Assembly (NCBI RefSeq): GCF_900142325.1
Contig: NZ_FRAM01000001.1
Location: 1,550,001 to 1,614,000 of the forward strand
Source of the DNA: Epilithonimonas mollis
GTDB lineage: Bacteria > Bacteroidota > Bacteroidia > Flavobacteriales > Weeksellaceae
Reading direction: 5' to 3'
DNA length: 64,000 bases
The notes under the pieces were generated by a model, which did no database searches, was not told the DNA's origin, and saw only the letters and a list, made by a program, of their open reading frames with translations. The position numbers were made by a program, and so were the translations under genes. Shown piece after piece: positions 50,877 to 58,969 of this stretch (position 1 is its first letter; each line of letters begins with the position of its first letter).

Positions 50877-51272
50877 ATGAAAAACTATATCGTGAAAATC
50901 AATTTTAAATTCGATTATAAAAACTTTCTGATCGCAATTGCCATTTTCTTTACCGAAGTTCTTATCGCAACAAAACTCAAAGATTGCTTTTTTGTAAGAA
51001 CTTATCTGGGCGATGTTCTCGTTGTGATCCTGATATATTATTTTATCAAAGCATTCTTCGACATCCATTCGGCAAAGCTGATTATCGGAATTTTAATCTT
51101 TTCCTGTCTGATAGAATTTGCCCAGTACTTTCACTTTGCCGAAGTTCTCGGTTTCAAGCACAATCAATTGATGATGATTGTCCTGGGCAACTCATTCAGT
51201 TGGCTGGATATTATCTGTTATTTCGCCGGATGTGTGATTTTATTTTTAATCACAAAAATTAAATCGGAATAA
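50877..51272 (+). CDS. DUF2809 membrane protein
   Basis: A 131-residue protein of the DUF2809 family, counted from ATG 50877; the in-frame TTG at 50844 lies inside the tandem repeat and is unlikely. Four membrane helices (about 15-33, 41-62, 68-85, 103-124) and the family's IEFAQYFHF...LGNSFSWLDIICYFAG motif. It resembles small VanZ-like proteins but has no known role. Its last 14 bp overlap the end of the convergent lipoprotein gene. Confidence 0.85.
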   Translation: MKNYIVKINFKFDYKNFLIAIAIFFTEVLIATKLKDCFFVRTYLGDVLVVILIYYFIKAFFDIHSAKLIIGILIFSCLIEFAQYFHFAEVLGFKHNQLMMIVLGNSFSWLDIICYFAGCVILFLITKIKSE

Positions 51273-51585
51273 AAACCACTGCGGCAACAGCAGCCAAACC
51301 GATAATAACGGAAGACAGGATATCCGGTTTTTTGATTTCCCGGACTTCACTTTTCTCGATTTCTACCATTTCTCCAGTCTTGTTTTTCCCGTAGATTTTC
51401 GTTGCATCCAACTTTACAATTTCTAATTTCTGAACTTTTGCATCTTTGGTAACGACAGTATACTTTTTATACAAGTCCAGTGAATTGTCGGTCATCGGTT
51501 TATTAGGTGTGACAACTCTGGTGTGACAAGACATCAATATCATTGGAATCGCTAAAATCCAAAGTATTTTTTTAAATAGTTTCAT
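51259..51585 (-). CDS. Lipoprotein, unknown function
   Basis: A 108-residue lipoprotein with lipobox LMSC (Cys20), then KKYTVVTKDAKVQKLEIVKLDATKIYG (in pieces: YTVVTKDAKV, LDATKIYG), a basic beta segment EIEKSEVREIKK and a C-terminal hydrophobic end VIIGLAAVAAVVFIPI. Similar in plan to the lipoprotein at 46815-47315. No family assigned. Confidence 0.75.
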   Translation of the reverse strand: MKLFKKILWILAIPMILMSCHTRVVTPNKPMTDNSLDLYKKYTVVTKDAKVQKLEIVKLDATKIYGKNKTGEMVEIEKSEVREIKKPDILSSVIIGLAAVAAVVFIPI

Positions 51586-51634
51586 TATTTTATGATATAA
51601 TTAAATATGGTTTCAAATTTAATAAAATATTTCA

Positions 51635-52849
51635 TCATTTTATATTAATATCTTGAGCGATCAGCCAGGCTTCGCTCCAGCAAGCCTGGAAATTAAAACC
51701 TCCCGTAATAGCGTCTATATCAAGAACTTCACCAGCCATATAAAAATCAGGTAAAATTTTAGAACTCATTTTTTTAAAATTAATTTCTTTTAAATCTACG
51801 CCTCCTGCTGTTACAAACTCATCTTTGAAAGTCGATTTACCTGTAACTTTCAGCTTCTTCTGACAAAGATAATCAAAGATATGATTCATCTCCTTTCCGG
51901 AGAGATTTGCAATCTGTTTTTCCGGATCAATCCTGTTGACCTCCAGAATCCTGTTCCAAAACCGGTTAGTCACATCGAAGATTTTTGACTGCCCAACTGT
52001 TCTTTTGGGATGGCTGTTTTTAAAATCCTTGAATTGTTTTTCAACTTCTGCTATCGGCATCGAAATAAAATTGACCTCGATATCAAACTGATATTTTAAT
52101 TGTGCAAGCTTTCTCGCTTCCCAGGCAGAAATTTTCAAAACGGCTGGTCCGGAAAGTCCCCAGTGTGTAATCAATAATGGGCCGGATTCTTCGGTTTTCA
52201 AACCTGGGATTCTGATCTCTGCATTCCCAAAACTAGTCCCGGGAATGTCTTTCAACAGATCATCCTTGATATTAAAAGTAAACAAAGAAGGAACCGGTTC
52301 AACGATTGTATGCCCCAGATTTTCAATAATCCTAAGAGATTTTGGGGAGCTACCTGTTGCATAGATAATGATATCTCCGGAAAAGTCGCCTTGTTTGGTT
52401 TTTATTAAATAATTATCCTTTTGTTTTATGATCTCCGAAACTGAAACCTGGGTTTTTATTTCAAAATTTTTACGAATTACTTCGATGGTCATTGCATTAA
52501 TAATGCTTTGCGAAGAGTCCGAAACCGGGAATACCCGATTGTCTTTTTCGATTTTCAGCGGGACATTTCTGGACTCGAACCAATCCATTGTATCCCCGGG
52601 CTGGAATTTTGTGAAAACGCTCAACAATTCACGGTTTCCTCTCGGGTAGAATTGTACCAGTTCTCTGGGATCGAAGCAGGCATGTGTCACATTGCACCTT
52701 CCGCCTCCGGATATTTTTACTTTTTGCAAAACATCCGAATTTTGCTCGAGAATAATGACGTCAAATTTCTTTTCGTCGAGATTCGCCGCTGTGAAAATTC
52801 CCGCAGCGCCACCTCCAATGATTATAATTTTTCTTTTTTGAGAATTCAT
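51635..52849 (-). CDS. HI0933/BaiN-family flavoprotein (NAD(P)/FAD-dependent oxidoreductase)
   Basis: A 404-residue flavoprotein. N-terminal FAD Rossmann motif IIIGGGAAGIFTAANL (about 9-24), then KVKISGGGRCNVTHAC, and C-terminal GEVLDIDAITGGFNFQACWS, both hallmarks of the HI0933 family. One member is BaiN of bile acid-metabolising gut bacteria, but most have no known substrate. Its promoter sits in a 68-bp divergent gap shared with the thioesterase gene. Confidence 0.92.
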   Translation of the reverse strand: MNSQKRKIIIIGGGAAGIFTAANLDEKKFDVIILEQNSDVLQKVKISGGGRCNVTHACFDPRELVQFYPRGNRELLSVFTKFQPGDTMDWFESRNVPLKIEKDNRVFPVSDSSQSIINAMTIEVIRKNFEIKTQVSVSEIIKQKDNYLIKTKQGDFSGDIIIYATGSSPKSLRIIENLGHTIVEPVPSLFTFNIKDDLLKDIPGTSFGNAEIRIPGLKTEESGPLLITHWGLSGPAVLKISAWEARKLAQLKYQFDIEVNFISMPIAEVEKQFKDFKNSHPKRTVGQSKIFDVTNRFWNRILEVNRIDPEKQIANLSGKEMNHIFDYLCQKKLKVTGKSTFKDEFVTAGGVDLKEINFKKMSSKILPDFYMAGEVLDIDAITGGFNFQACWSEAWLIAQDINIK

Positions 52850-52854
52850 CGTTG

Positions 52855-52884
52855 CAAAATTACATTTTTAATATCCACCTCAAA
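52855..52884 (-). promoter_or_regulatory. Promoter of the HI0933-family gene
   Basis: Minus strand TTTG (52881-52884), 18-bp spacer, TAATTTTG (52855-52862), then CAACG and the ATG. Full consensus; predicts a leaderless or nearly leaderless mRNA. Confidence 0.75.
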
Positions 52885-52888
52885 TGGT

Positions 52889-52896
52889 TAATTTTG
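52889..52896 (+). promoter_or_regulatory. Candidate -7 box for the thioesterase gene
   Basis: TAATTTTG, 21 bases before the ATG at 52918. It points away from the opposite promoter, with 4 bp between the two sets. Confidence 0.5.
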
Positions 52897-52917
52897 AAGA
52901 ATCTTAAAATCAAAAGA

Positions 52918-53424
52918 ATGTCTGTATATTATCATAAATTTGAAGTGCGATGGAGTGATATCGATGCCAACCGTCACCTTGGCAATTCGACCTATGTTGA
53001 CTACTGCTCACAAACAAGAATGGCTTTTCTTAACAAAAACAAAATCGGACTGACACAGCTCAACCGCTGGGGCGTTGGACCTGTTATGCTGCATGAGCGT
53101 TATTCTTTCTTTAAAGAAATCTATGCAGATCAGACGGTTTTTGTGGGTCTGGAAGTTGCTGCTTTGTCAGAGGACGGTTCTATCTACCAGTTTGTTCACA
53201 AATTCTATTTGCCAGACGGAACCCACTGTGCAACAGCGGAAGCGACTGGTGTCTGGATCGATGTTATGTTAAGAAAAACAACAACGCCGCCAGAAGATAT
53301 TATGGAGGTCATGAACGCATTTAAATCTGAGAATGTGCAGACTATTTCCAGGGATTTCCTGAAAACACTGCCGTTCCGTCCAGACAACGTCGATGCCTCA
53401 ATATTTTCAGAAGGTATCAAATAA
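52918..53424 (+). CDS. Acyl-CoA thioesterase, 4HBT hotdog fold
   Basis: A 168-residue hotdog-fold thioesterase. Start ATG 52918 (MSVYYHKFEVRWSDIDANRHLG) gives the normal length; the frame upstream lacks ATG. The active-site Asp is in VRWSDIDANRHLGNSTYVDY, as in 4-hydroxybenzoyl-CoA thioesterase-type proteins. Acyl-ACP or acyl-CoA hydrolysis; the chain length cannot be told. Followed by thiL after 51 bp. Confidence 0.88.
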   Translation: MSVYYHKFEVRWSDIDANRHLGNSTYVDYCSQTRMAFLNKNKIGLTQLNRWGVGPVMLHERYSFFKEIYADQTVFVGLEVAALSEDGSIYQFVHKFYLPDGTHCATAEATGVWIDVMLRKTTTPPEDIMEVMNAFKSENVQTISRDFLKTLPFRPDNVDASIFSEGIK

Positions 53425-53475
53425 AGCATTGTGAAGCTTTTTAATCCCTAATCAATTAATTATCTAAAAAAAATT

Positions 53476-54531
53476 ATGTTAGAAGATAAATCTCAGGAAC
53501 TGACCCCGATTTCTAAGCTCGGAGAGTTTGGGCTGATAAAGCATTTGACGGAACATTTTCCGATAATTCAGAAATCAACCAAAATTTCCATTGGCGACGA
53601 CGCTGCAATGATTGATCCTGAAAATCAAAAAGTTGTAATTTCTACCGATATGCTGGCAGAAGGTATTCATTTCAATTTGGGTTATGTTCCTTTGAAACAT
53701 TTGGGTTATAAAGCCGTTGTGGTAAACCTCAGTGATATTGCTGCGATGAACGCAATGCCAACACAGATTTTGGTTTCCGTTGCAGTTTCCAATCGTTTTC
53801 CTGTAGAAGCTCTGGAAGAGATATATGCCGGAATTGCCCTGGCGTGCAACAGATATAAAGTTGACTTAATTGGCGGTGACACAACAAGTTCCAACGCCGG
53901 ACTGGTGCTAAGTGTAACTGCAATCGGTCTTGAAAATGAAGAAAAAATCGTCAAAAGGAGCGGCGCAAAAGCAAACGACCTGCTAGTCGTAACCGGAGAT
54001 TTGGGAGGAGCTTATCTCGGACTTCAGATTCTGGAAAGAGAACACGCAGTATATTTGGCAAATCCGAATATGCAGCCGGAAATGGAAGGTTATGATTACA
54101 TCCTGGAACGACAGTTGAAGCCTGAAGCGAGAACAGATATCAAAGCAAAATTAGCCGAACTGGATATTCTCCCGACTTCTATGATCGATATTTCTGACGG
54201 ATTGGCTTCGGAGATTCTTCACCTTTCCGATCAGTCGAGAGTCGGATTCCATGTGTATGAAGAAAAATTGCCGATGGATGAATCGACAATTCATACTGCG
54301 GACGAACTGAACCTCAATCCGGCAATGGCAGCCCTGAACGGTGGTGAAGATTATGAACTTCTTTTCACAATTTCTCCTTCAGATTTTGAGAAGATTAAAA
54401 ATCATCCGGACTTTACAATCATTGGTCATACAACCGATAATCCAACTGACAATGTCCTGGTCGCAAGAGGATCAAACCAGCTGATTCCGCTTACGGCACA
54501 AGGCTGGGATGCTTTTCTGAATAAAGAATAA
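53476..54531 (+). CDS. thiL: Thiamine-phosphate kinase
   Basis: Converts thiamine phosphate to thiamine diphosphate, the cofactor used by MenD among others. A 351-residue AIR-synthase-fold protein. ATP/Mg motifs: ISIGDDAAMID (about 37-47), DMLAEGIHFN, LSDIAAMNAMP, DLIGGDTTSS and DISDGLASEILHLS, plus NGGEDYELLFT near the end. Slightly longer than enteric ThiL owing to insertions around residues 185-215. Confidence 0.94.
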   Translation: MLEDKSQELTPISKLGEFGLIKHLTEHFPIIQKSTKISIGDDAAMIDPENQKVVISTDMLAEGIHFNLGYVPLKHLGYKAVVVNLSDIAAMNAMPTQILVSVAVSNRFPVEALEEIYAGIALACNRYKVDLIGGDTTSSNAGLVLSVTAIGLENEEKIVKRSGAKANDLLVVTGDLGGAYLGLQILEREHAVYLANPNMQPEMEGYDYILERQLKPEARTDIKAKLAELDILPTSMIDISDGLASEILHLSDQSRVGFHVYEEKLPMDESTIHTADELNLNPAMAALNGGEDYELLFTISPSDFEKIKNHPDFTIIGHTTDNPTDNVLVARGSNQLIPLTAQGWDAFLNKE

Positions 54532-54579
54532 TTTTTTGGAATAAAACTTGTAAAACACAATTAAATATTAAAATAAACG

Positions 54580-55386
54580 ATGAAAATCCTTAAAATTTCT
54601 TCTTATGCCCTTGTTGGATTAGGCCTGATGGCTTGTGTTACCAACCCCATTACCGGCAGATCATCTGTGCAGATAGCAAACAATTCGGAAATTGCTACTG
54701 CTGCTGCTTCAGAATACAGATCCACGCTTTCAAAAGCAAAAGTAATTACCGGAACTACAGATGCCAATCGTATAAAAAATGTTGGTGGAAAGATCAAAAA
54801 TGCAGCTTATGCTTATTACAAAAGCATTGGCAGAGAATCGGCCTTATCAGGATACAACTGGGAATTTAATCTCATACAGGACAGCCAGCTTAATGCCTGG
54901 TGTATGCCTGGTGGAAAAGTTGCTTTCTATACAGGCATAATGCCAGTCTGTAAAGATGATAATGGGGTTGCGGTAGTGATGGGGCACGAAGTATCACATG
55001 CTCTTGCAGGTCACGGAAACGAAAGAATATCTCAGGCAATGCTTGCTCAGTACGGCGGAAGTCTTCTGGGCGGAACAATGTCCAACAGCCAGTGGGCAGG
55101 AGTTTTTGAAAAAGTTTATCCAATCGGTGCACAGGTAGGTTTGATGGCTTATGGGAGAAAACAGGAATCAGAAGCCGATGAAATGGGACTTTATCTGATG
55201 GCAATGGCCGGATATGATCCAAGAACGGCTACATCTTTCTGGCAAAGAATGGAAGCGTCTTCTACAGGAAACAGACCGCCTGAATTTTTATCTACCCACC
55301 CGAATCCGGCTAACAGAATTGCAGATCTGAATGCCGATATGCCAAAAGCCTTGCAATATTATAAAGCAGCAGGCGGTAAACTTTAA
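54580..55386 (+). CDS. M48-family metallopeptidase lipoprotein (LoiP/YggG-like)
   Basis: A 268-residue zinc protease tethered by a lipid: signal with lipobox LMAC (Cys19), catalytic HEVSHALAGH (HExxH) near residue 135 and the third ligand Glu in ESEADEMGLYLM near 206. The layout matches E. coli LoiP/BepA-type periplasmic M48 proteases, which act in outer membrane protein quality control. STHPNPANRIADL is also a family signature. It is followed by a small membrane protein after 37 bp. Confidence 0.93.
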   Translation: MKILKISSYALVGLGLMACVTNPITGRSSVQIANNSEIATAAASEYRSTLSKAKVITGTTDANRIKNVGGKIKNAAYAYYKSIGRESALSGYNWEFNLIQDSQLNAWCMPGGKVAFYTGIMPVCKDDNGVAVVMGHEVSHALAGHGNERISQAMLAQYGGSLLGGTMSNSQWAGVFEKVYPIGAQVGLMAYGRKQESEADEMGLYLMAMAGYDPRTATSFWQRMEASSTGNRPPEFLSTHPNPANRIADLNADMPKALQYYKAAGGKL

Positions 55387-55423
55387 ACTTTTTTAATTAA
55401 TTTTAAAAACTAAAATCACAACT

Positions 55424-55693
55424 ATGAAAAGTTTAATTATTATCGGTATAATATTATTCGGCATTGGCGGATTATTGTTTTATCTTAATGACATGGCCGT
55501 TGATCTGCGTGTGGTGTATGGTTCTCTTTGTGGAATAGGAATTGGTCTGATCATTGGAGGATTAGTGGGCTATGTAAGCAAAGGCAGTGCTGTAAAAGAA
55601 GAACAGATCAGACGCGAACTAAAGCAACTTCAGCATGAGAAGGCTGAACTTGAAAAACAAAAAGCGCAAACCGAAATTAACAGGACCTATTAG
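55424..55693 (+). CDS. Small membrane protein with C-terminal coiled coil
   Basis: An 89-residue protein: two membrane helices (about 2-22 and 30-50), then a cytoplasmic coiled coil with EEQIRRELKQLQHEKAEL and EKQKAQTEI. Lipid- or protein-binding adapter functions are possible; no family recognised. Its end is 5 bp from the convergent AraC gene. Confidence 0.7.
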   Translation: MKSLIIIGIILFGIGGLLFYLNDMAVDLRVVYGSLCGIGIGLIIGGLVGYVSKGSAVKEEQIRRELKQLQHEKAELEKQKAQTEINRTY

Positions 55694-55698
55694 AATGA

Positions 55699-56544
55699 CT
55701 ACAAGTTTTTTATAAATTGTCCAGGAGTAGTGTTTGTGTATTTTTTGAAAATCTTATTAAAATAAGTGATATTATTAAAACCTGTAGCATAGCAGCTTTC
55801 TGCTATGCTTTTTTCTTGTGAAAGCAATATGCAAGCTTTATCTATCCTATACCTGTTTACAAACTCTACAAATGTAAGAGATGTTGCTTTTTTGAAAAAA
55901 TTACAAAAAGCCGGTTTTGTAAGGTTAGCGAGATCTGCAGCCTGCATAATATCTATTTCGTTCTGATAACCGTTCTCTACGTATGTAAATACAGCTTCCA
56001 GGCGATTCCTGTTTCTGGATACAATAGTGTAAGGCATCACTTCAGTATTCATCAGTTCAAAATCTTCTTTCTTAGACAAATCAAAAAGAATTTCCAAGAG
56101 CAACAAATATCTTTTATATCCTTCAGATTCAGCTATCAATTCTAACTTCGGGATGAGTTGTTTTTTTACCTGTGAGGAAAAAAGGACGCCGTATCTTGAG
56201 ATTTCCAAAAGTTTTCTGACGGCATTAGATTCAGGCTCGCCTTCCGGTAGGGAAAGAATGTCCTCCTTGAACTGTATTACGATTTCTTCGTGCGGATCTG
56301 TTGCATTGAGCCCGAAACCGGAATGTGGAATATTGGAGCCTATAAGAGCCAGCGCTCCGTCTTCAAAATGACTTTTATGATAGCCTACGTGTCTTGTGCC
56401 TTTACCATTAAGAACACAAACAATCTCAATTTCAGAGTGATAGTGATACTGCCAGTTCAGTTCGGAGATAGGAACATCTTTGATATGTAAAACTCTGAAA
56501 GAGCTATTTTCATCTGGTGTAATGTGCTCAAGTATAACCTTCAT
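55699..56544 (-). CDS. AraC-family transcriptional regulator
   Basis: A 281-residue regulator: N-terminal cupin (about 5-130) with HYHSEIEIVCVLNGKG and GSNIPHSGFG, the ligand-sensing part, and a C-terminal double HTH (about 185-281) with DIMQAADLANLTKPAFCNFFKKATSLTFVEFVNRYRI (parts: AADLANLTKPAFCNFFK, FVEFVNRYRI) and NITYFNKIFKKYTNTTP. Probably controls sugar or metabolite genes; no target is obvious, as its neighbours are convergent or opposite. Confidence 0.92.
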   Translation of the reverse strand: MKVILEHITPDENSSFRVLHIKDVPISELNWQYHYHSEIEIVCVLNGKGTRHVGYHKSHFEDGALALIGSNIPHSGFGLNATDPHEEIVIQFKEDILSLPEGEPESNAVRKLLEISRYGVLFSSQVKKQLIPKLELIAESEGYKRYLLLLEILFDLSKKEDFELMNTEVMPYTIVSRNRNRLEAVFTYVENGYQNEIDIMQAADLANLTKPAFCNFFKKATSLTFVEFVNRYRIDKACILLSQEKSIAESCYATGFNNITYFNKIFKKYTNTTPGQFIKNL

Positions 56545-56566
56545 TCCAGTTAATCTTCTTTGAAAG

Positions 56567-56574
56567 CAAAAATA
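56567..56574 (-). promoter_or_regulatory. Candidate -7 box for the AraC gene
   Basis: TATTTTTG on the minus strand, 22 bases before the ATG. Confidence 0.4.
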
Positions 56575-56712
56575 AGTAAAAGCTATTAATATTGTTCTAT
56601 TTTTTATTTATTATGTTAAATAAATGTTGAATAAAACCCTATACTTTCGTATTACAAAAATGATTTCTCAAGAGAAAGTAATTTTTGTGAATTTTTAAGG
56701 TCTATATATGAA

Positions 56713-56745
56713 GAAGGCTGGAAATTAATTTCCAGCCTTCTCATT
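56713..56745. terminator. Long hairpin, probable terminator of the beta-barrel operon
   Basis: A perfect 28-bp palindrome, 14-bp arms (GAAGGCTGGAAATT at 56713-56726 and its complement to 56740). The T-tail is better on the + strand (TCATTTTT) than on the minus side (TTCATATATA), but the gene ending nearest is on the minus strand (56766). Confidence 0.65.
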
Positions 56746-56765
56746 TTTAAATAAGATAGATGTAA

Positions 56766-57386
56766 TTAAAAATTATAACCAATACCCACGATAAACATGC
56801 TCGGGCGGTTGTCATATCTTACTACATAATCTCCACTGACAGCATCTATCACATTTCTGGTATCTTTAGAGAAAGCACCTTCATATCTGGCGTTGATTAC
56901 AAATTTTGAAAGCGTTGCCTGAGCTCCGAATTGATAACCAACGGTGAATTCGTTTTCTGCATTGACTTTAAAATCATCGTAAGTCTTTTTTGATGATAGA
57001 TTGTATGATGCAACAGGCCCCACGAAAGCTGCCAATTTTCCTAGCAGAAAGTTATGTCCCACTAATACCGGAACATCAATACGGTTACTTTTCGCTTCTA
57101 CCGTTACATCGTCAACGGTCAGGCTGTTCTTGAATGTAGTATAATAAACTTCCGGCATTACAAACCAACCGCCAACCGGAGACCCGATCTTAGCCGCCAG
57201 CCCGATATTGAAGCCCGCACTATTATCTCCTTTGTTTTCCCAGGCGTTGGTTGCTGTACTTTCGATATCTTTCCATTTTGCAGACGAGGTATTGAAAAGC
57301 GCATTGGCTCTCAGTCCTATTGTAACCTGCGAATAAGCCATTATTCCTAAAAATAAAGCTAATGTACTAATCAGTTTTTTACTCAT
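56766..57386 (-). CDS. Outer membrane beta-barrel (porin family) protein
   Basis: A 206-residue outer membrane protein with signal peptide (about 1-19, ending AYSQ) and alternating hydrophobic strands typical of an eight-stranded OmpA/OmpW-like barrel, ending in Phe (FIVGIGYNF). Its start overlaps the end of the MlaF-type ATPase gene by 8 bp, so it is the third gene of that transporter operon. An MCE (MlaD) protein would be expected there. Whether it serves the transporter is open. Confidence 0.87.
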   Translation of the reverse strand: MSKKLISTLALFLGIMAYSQVTIGLRANALFNTSSAKWKDIESTATNAWENKGDNSAGFNIGLAAKIGSPVGGWFVMPEVYYTTFKNSLTVDDVTVEAKSNRIDVPVLVGHNFLLGKLAAFVGPVASYNLSSKKTYDDFKVNAENEFTVGYQFGAQATLSKFVINARYEGAFSKDTRNVIDAVSGDYVVRYDNRPSMFIVGIGYNF

Positions 57387-58188
57387 TGTTTTCGGTTTTA
57401 TTATTGTTGTGTGTTAAACTTGTCTGTTCATTTTCCAGCATAAACTCTCTCAACTGTTTGAATAGTTCTGAAGAATAAACGAAATCCAGAAGATTTTTAT
57501 TCTTTGCTGTAGCCAGTATATCCTTGTTTCCTTCCCACTCTTTGATCCCAAGACGCAGATAAAGAATCTTCTCACCAATGGTCATTACAGAATTCATGTC
57601 ATGTGTGTTGATGATGGTTGTTGTATTATATTCTTTGGTGATTTCCAGAAGCAGATCATCAATTACATTGGAGGTATAAGGATCTAACCCGGAATTAGGC
57701 TCGTCACAGAAAAGGTATTTTGGATTATTGACAATTGCTCTGGCAATGGCCACTCTCTTTTGCATTCCTCCGGATATCTCTGACGGGAATTTTTTATTCG
57801 CTTTGTCCAAGTTCACCCTGCCTATTACTTCCAGAACTTTTCTTTTCTTTTCTCTGTAAGTGAGATTGGTAAACATATCCAGCGGAAAGCTGATGTTCTC
57901 CTCCACTGTCATTGAGTCAAACAACGCACTTCCCTGGAAAACCGTTCCAATCTCTGAACGTAGGATCTGTTTTTCTTCTCGGGACATCTTCATGATATCT
58001 CTTCCGTCGAACAAAATCCCGCCGCTGGAAGGTTCATAAACATTCAGAAGGCATTTAAGAAAAACCGTTTTGCCCGAGCCACTTTGACCGATCACGAGAT
58101 TTACTTTGCCCGTATCGAATGTTGTTGAAATCCCTTTGAGAACCTCAACATCATCAAAGCTTTTTCTTAATTCTTTTACTTCAATCAT
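57379..58188 (-). CDS. ABC transporter ATPase, MlaF-like
   Basis: A 269-residue ABC ATPase. Walker A GQSGSGKT (about 33-40), signature SGGMQKR (about 140-146), Walker B YLFCDEPNSGLD, His switch NTHDMNS. Sequence of this style, next to an MlaE-type permease, belongs to the Mla/TTG2 group that moves phospholipids between membranes. The C-terminal 25 residues are polar (EQTSLTHNNNKTENNE). Stop and start overlap by 1 bp with the permease gene upstream. Confidence 0.92.
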   Translation of the reverse strand: MIEVKELRKSFDDVEVLKGISTTFDTGKVNLVIGQSGSGKTVFLKCLLNVYEPSSGGILFDGRDIMKMSREEKQILRSEIGTVFQGSALFDSMTVEENISFPLDMFTNLTYREKKRKVLEVIGRVNLDKANKKFPSEISGGMQKRVAIARAIVNNPKYLFCDEPNSGLDPYTSNVIDDLLLEITKEYNTTTIINTHDMNSVMTIGEKILYLRLGIKEWEGNKDILATAKNKNLLDFVYSSELFKQLREFMLENEQTSLTHNNNKTENNE

Positions 58189-58940
58189 TAGCTCAGTAAC
58201 ATTTGGGTTAATAATAAATCCATGATGATAACAGAGACCATTGTCCAGACCACAGCCTGTGTACTAGCCCGTCCTACTTCCAGTGATCCTCCTTTTACAT
58301 TATACCCGAAATAAGCCGGGATGGTTGCAATCAGAAAGGCAAAAACCGCAGTTTTCAGAAAGGCATACCAGATAAAATAGGATGGCATATACATTTGGAT
58401 TCCAGTGATATAGTCTGCTTTGGTCCAGTTTCCTGTAGCAAGCCCTGCGATGTAACCGCCCCATATTCCGACAACGATACTAATTGCAATCAGTAATGGA
58501 TTAAAGATCACACTGGCAACGATTTTTGGCAAAATAAGAAAGTTGGGCGAGTTCACTCCCATGATATCCAACGCATCGATCTGCTCTGTAACTCTCATCG
58601 TTCCGATACTGGAAGCAATATATGATCCAACTTTGCCGGCAAGGATAACGGAGATGATGGTTGGTGAAAACTCAAGAATCAGAACCACTTTCGTTGCATA
58701 GCCGATAAAACTGTTCGGAATGGGGAATGATGAAGCACTGAAATTATTGAACATCTGTATCGCAACCACTGCACCCACAAAAAAAGAGGTGAATAAAACC
58801 AGGCCAAAAGAATTGACGCCAAGGTCATAAAATTCTCTTACCAGAAGTTTTAGATAAACGTTACGCTTCTGAGGCTTATTCAGAACTTTTCCCAAAAGCA
58901 TAAAGTATTCTCCGACAGATTCAAATAATCTTTTTAACAT
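58188..58940 (-). CDS. ABC transporter permease, MlaE-like
   Basis: A 250-residue permease with the MlaE signature: EFYDLGVNSFGLVLFTSFF at the start, EFSPTIISVILAGKVGSYIASSIGTM, MRVTEQIDALDIMGVNSP, and five membrane helices. Works with the MlaF-type ATPase in lipid trafficking across the cell envelope. It is the first gene of a three-gene operon (permease, ATPase, beta-barrel), 29 bp after the sugar transferase gene on the same strand. Confidence 0.93.
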   Translation of the reverse strand: MLKRLFESVGEYFMLLGKVLNKPQKRNVYLKLLVREFYDLGVNSFGLVLFTSFFVGAVVAIQMFNNFSASSFPIPNSFIGYATKVVLILEFSPTIISVILAGKVGSYIASSIGTMRVTEQIDALDIMGVNSPNFLILPKIVASVIFNPLLIAISIVVGIWGGYIAGLATGNWTKADYITGIQMYMPSYFIWYAFLKTAVFAFLIATIPAYFGYNVKGGSLEVGRASTQAVVWTMVSVIIMDLLLTQMLLS

Positions 58941-58969
58941 ACGGCTAAATTAGGTTTTTTTTCTAATAA

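Noticed and set aside
50754-51068. Minus-strand frame through the 11-bp repeat (repeating YFNYISIIFQL)
   Set aside because: The protein is only the translation of the tandem repeat plus antisense of the DUF2809 gene.
53425-53450. Terminator after the thioesterase gene
   Set aside because: Only a 5-bp AAAGC/GCTTT stem with a weak T-tail.
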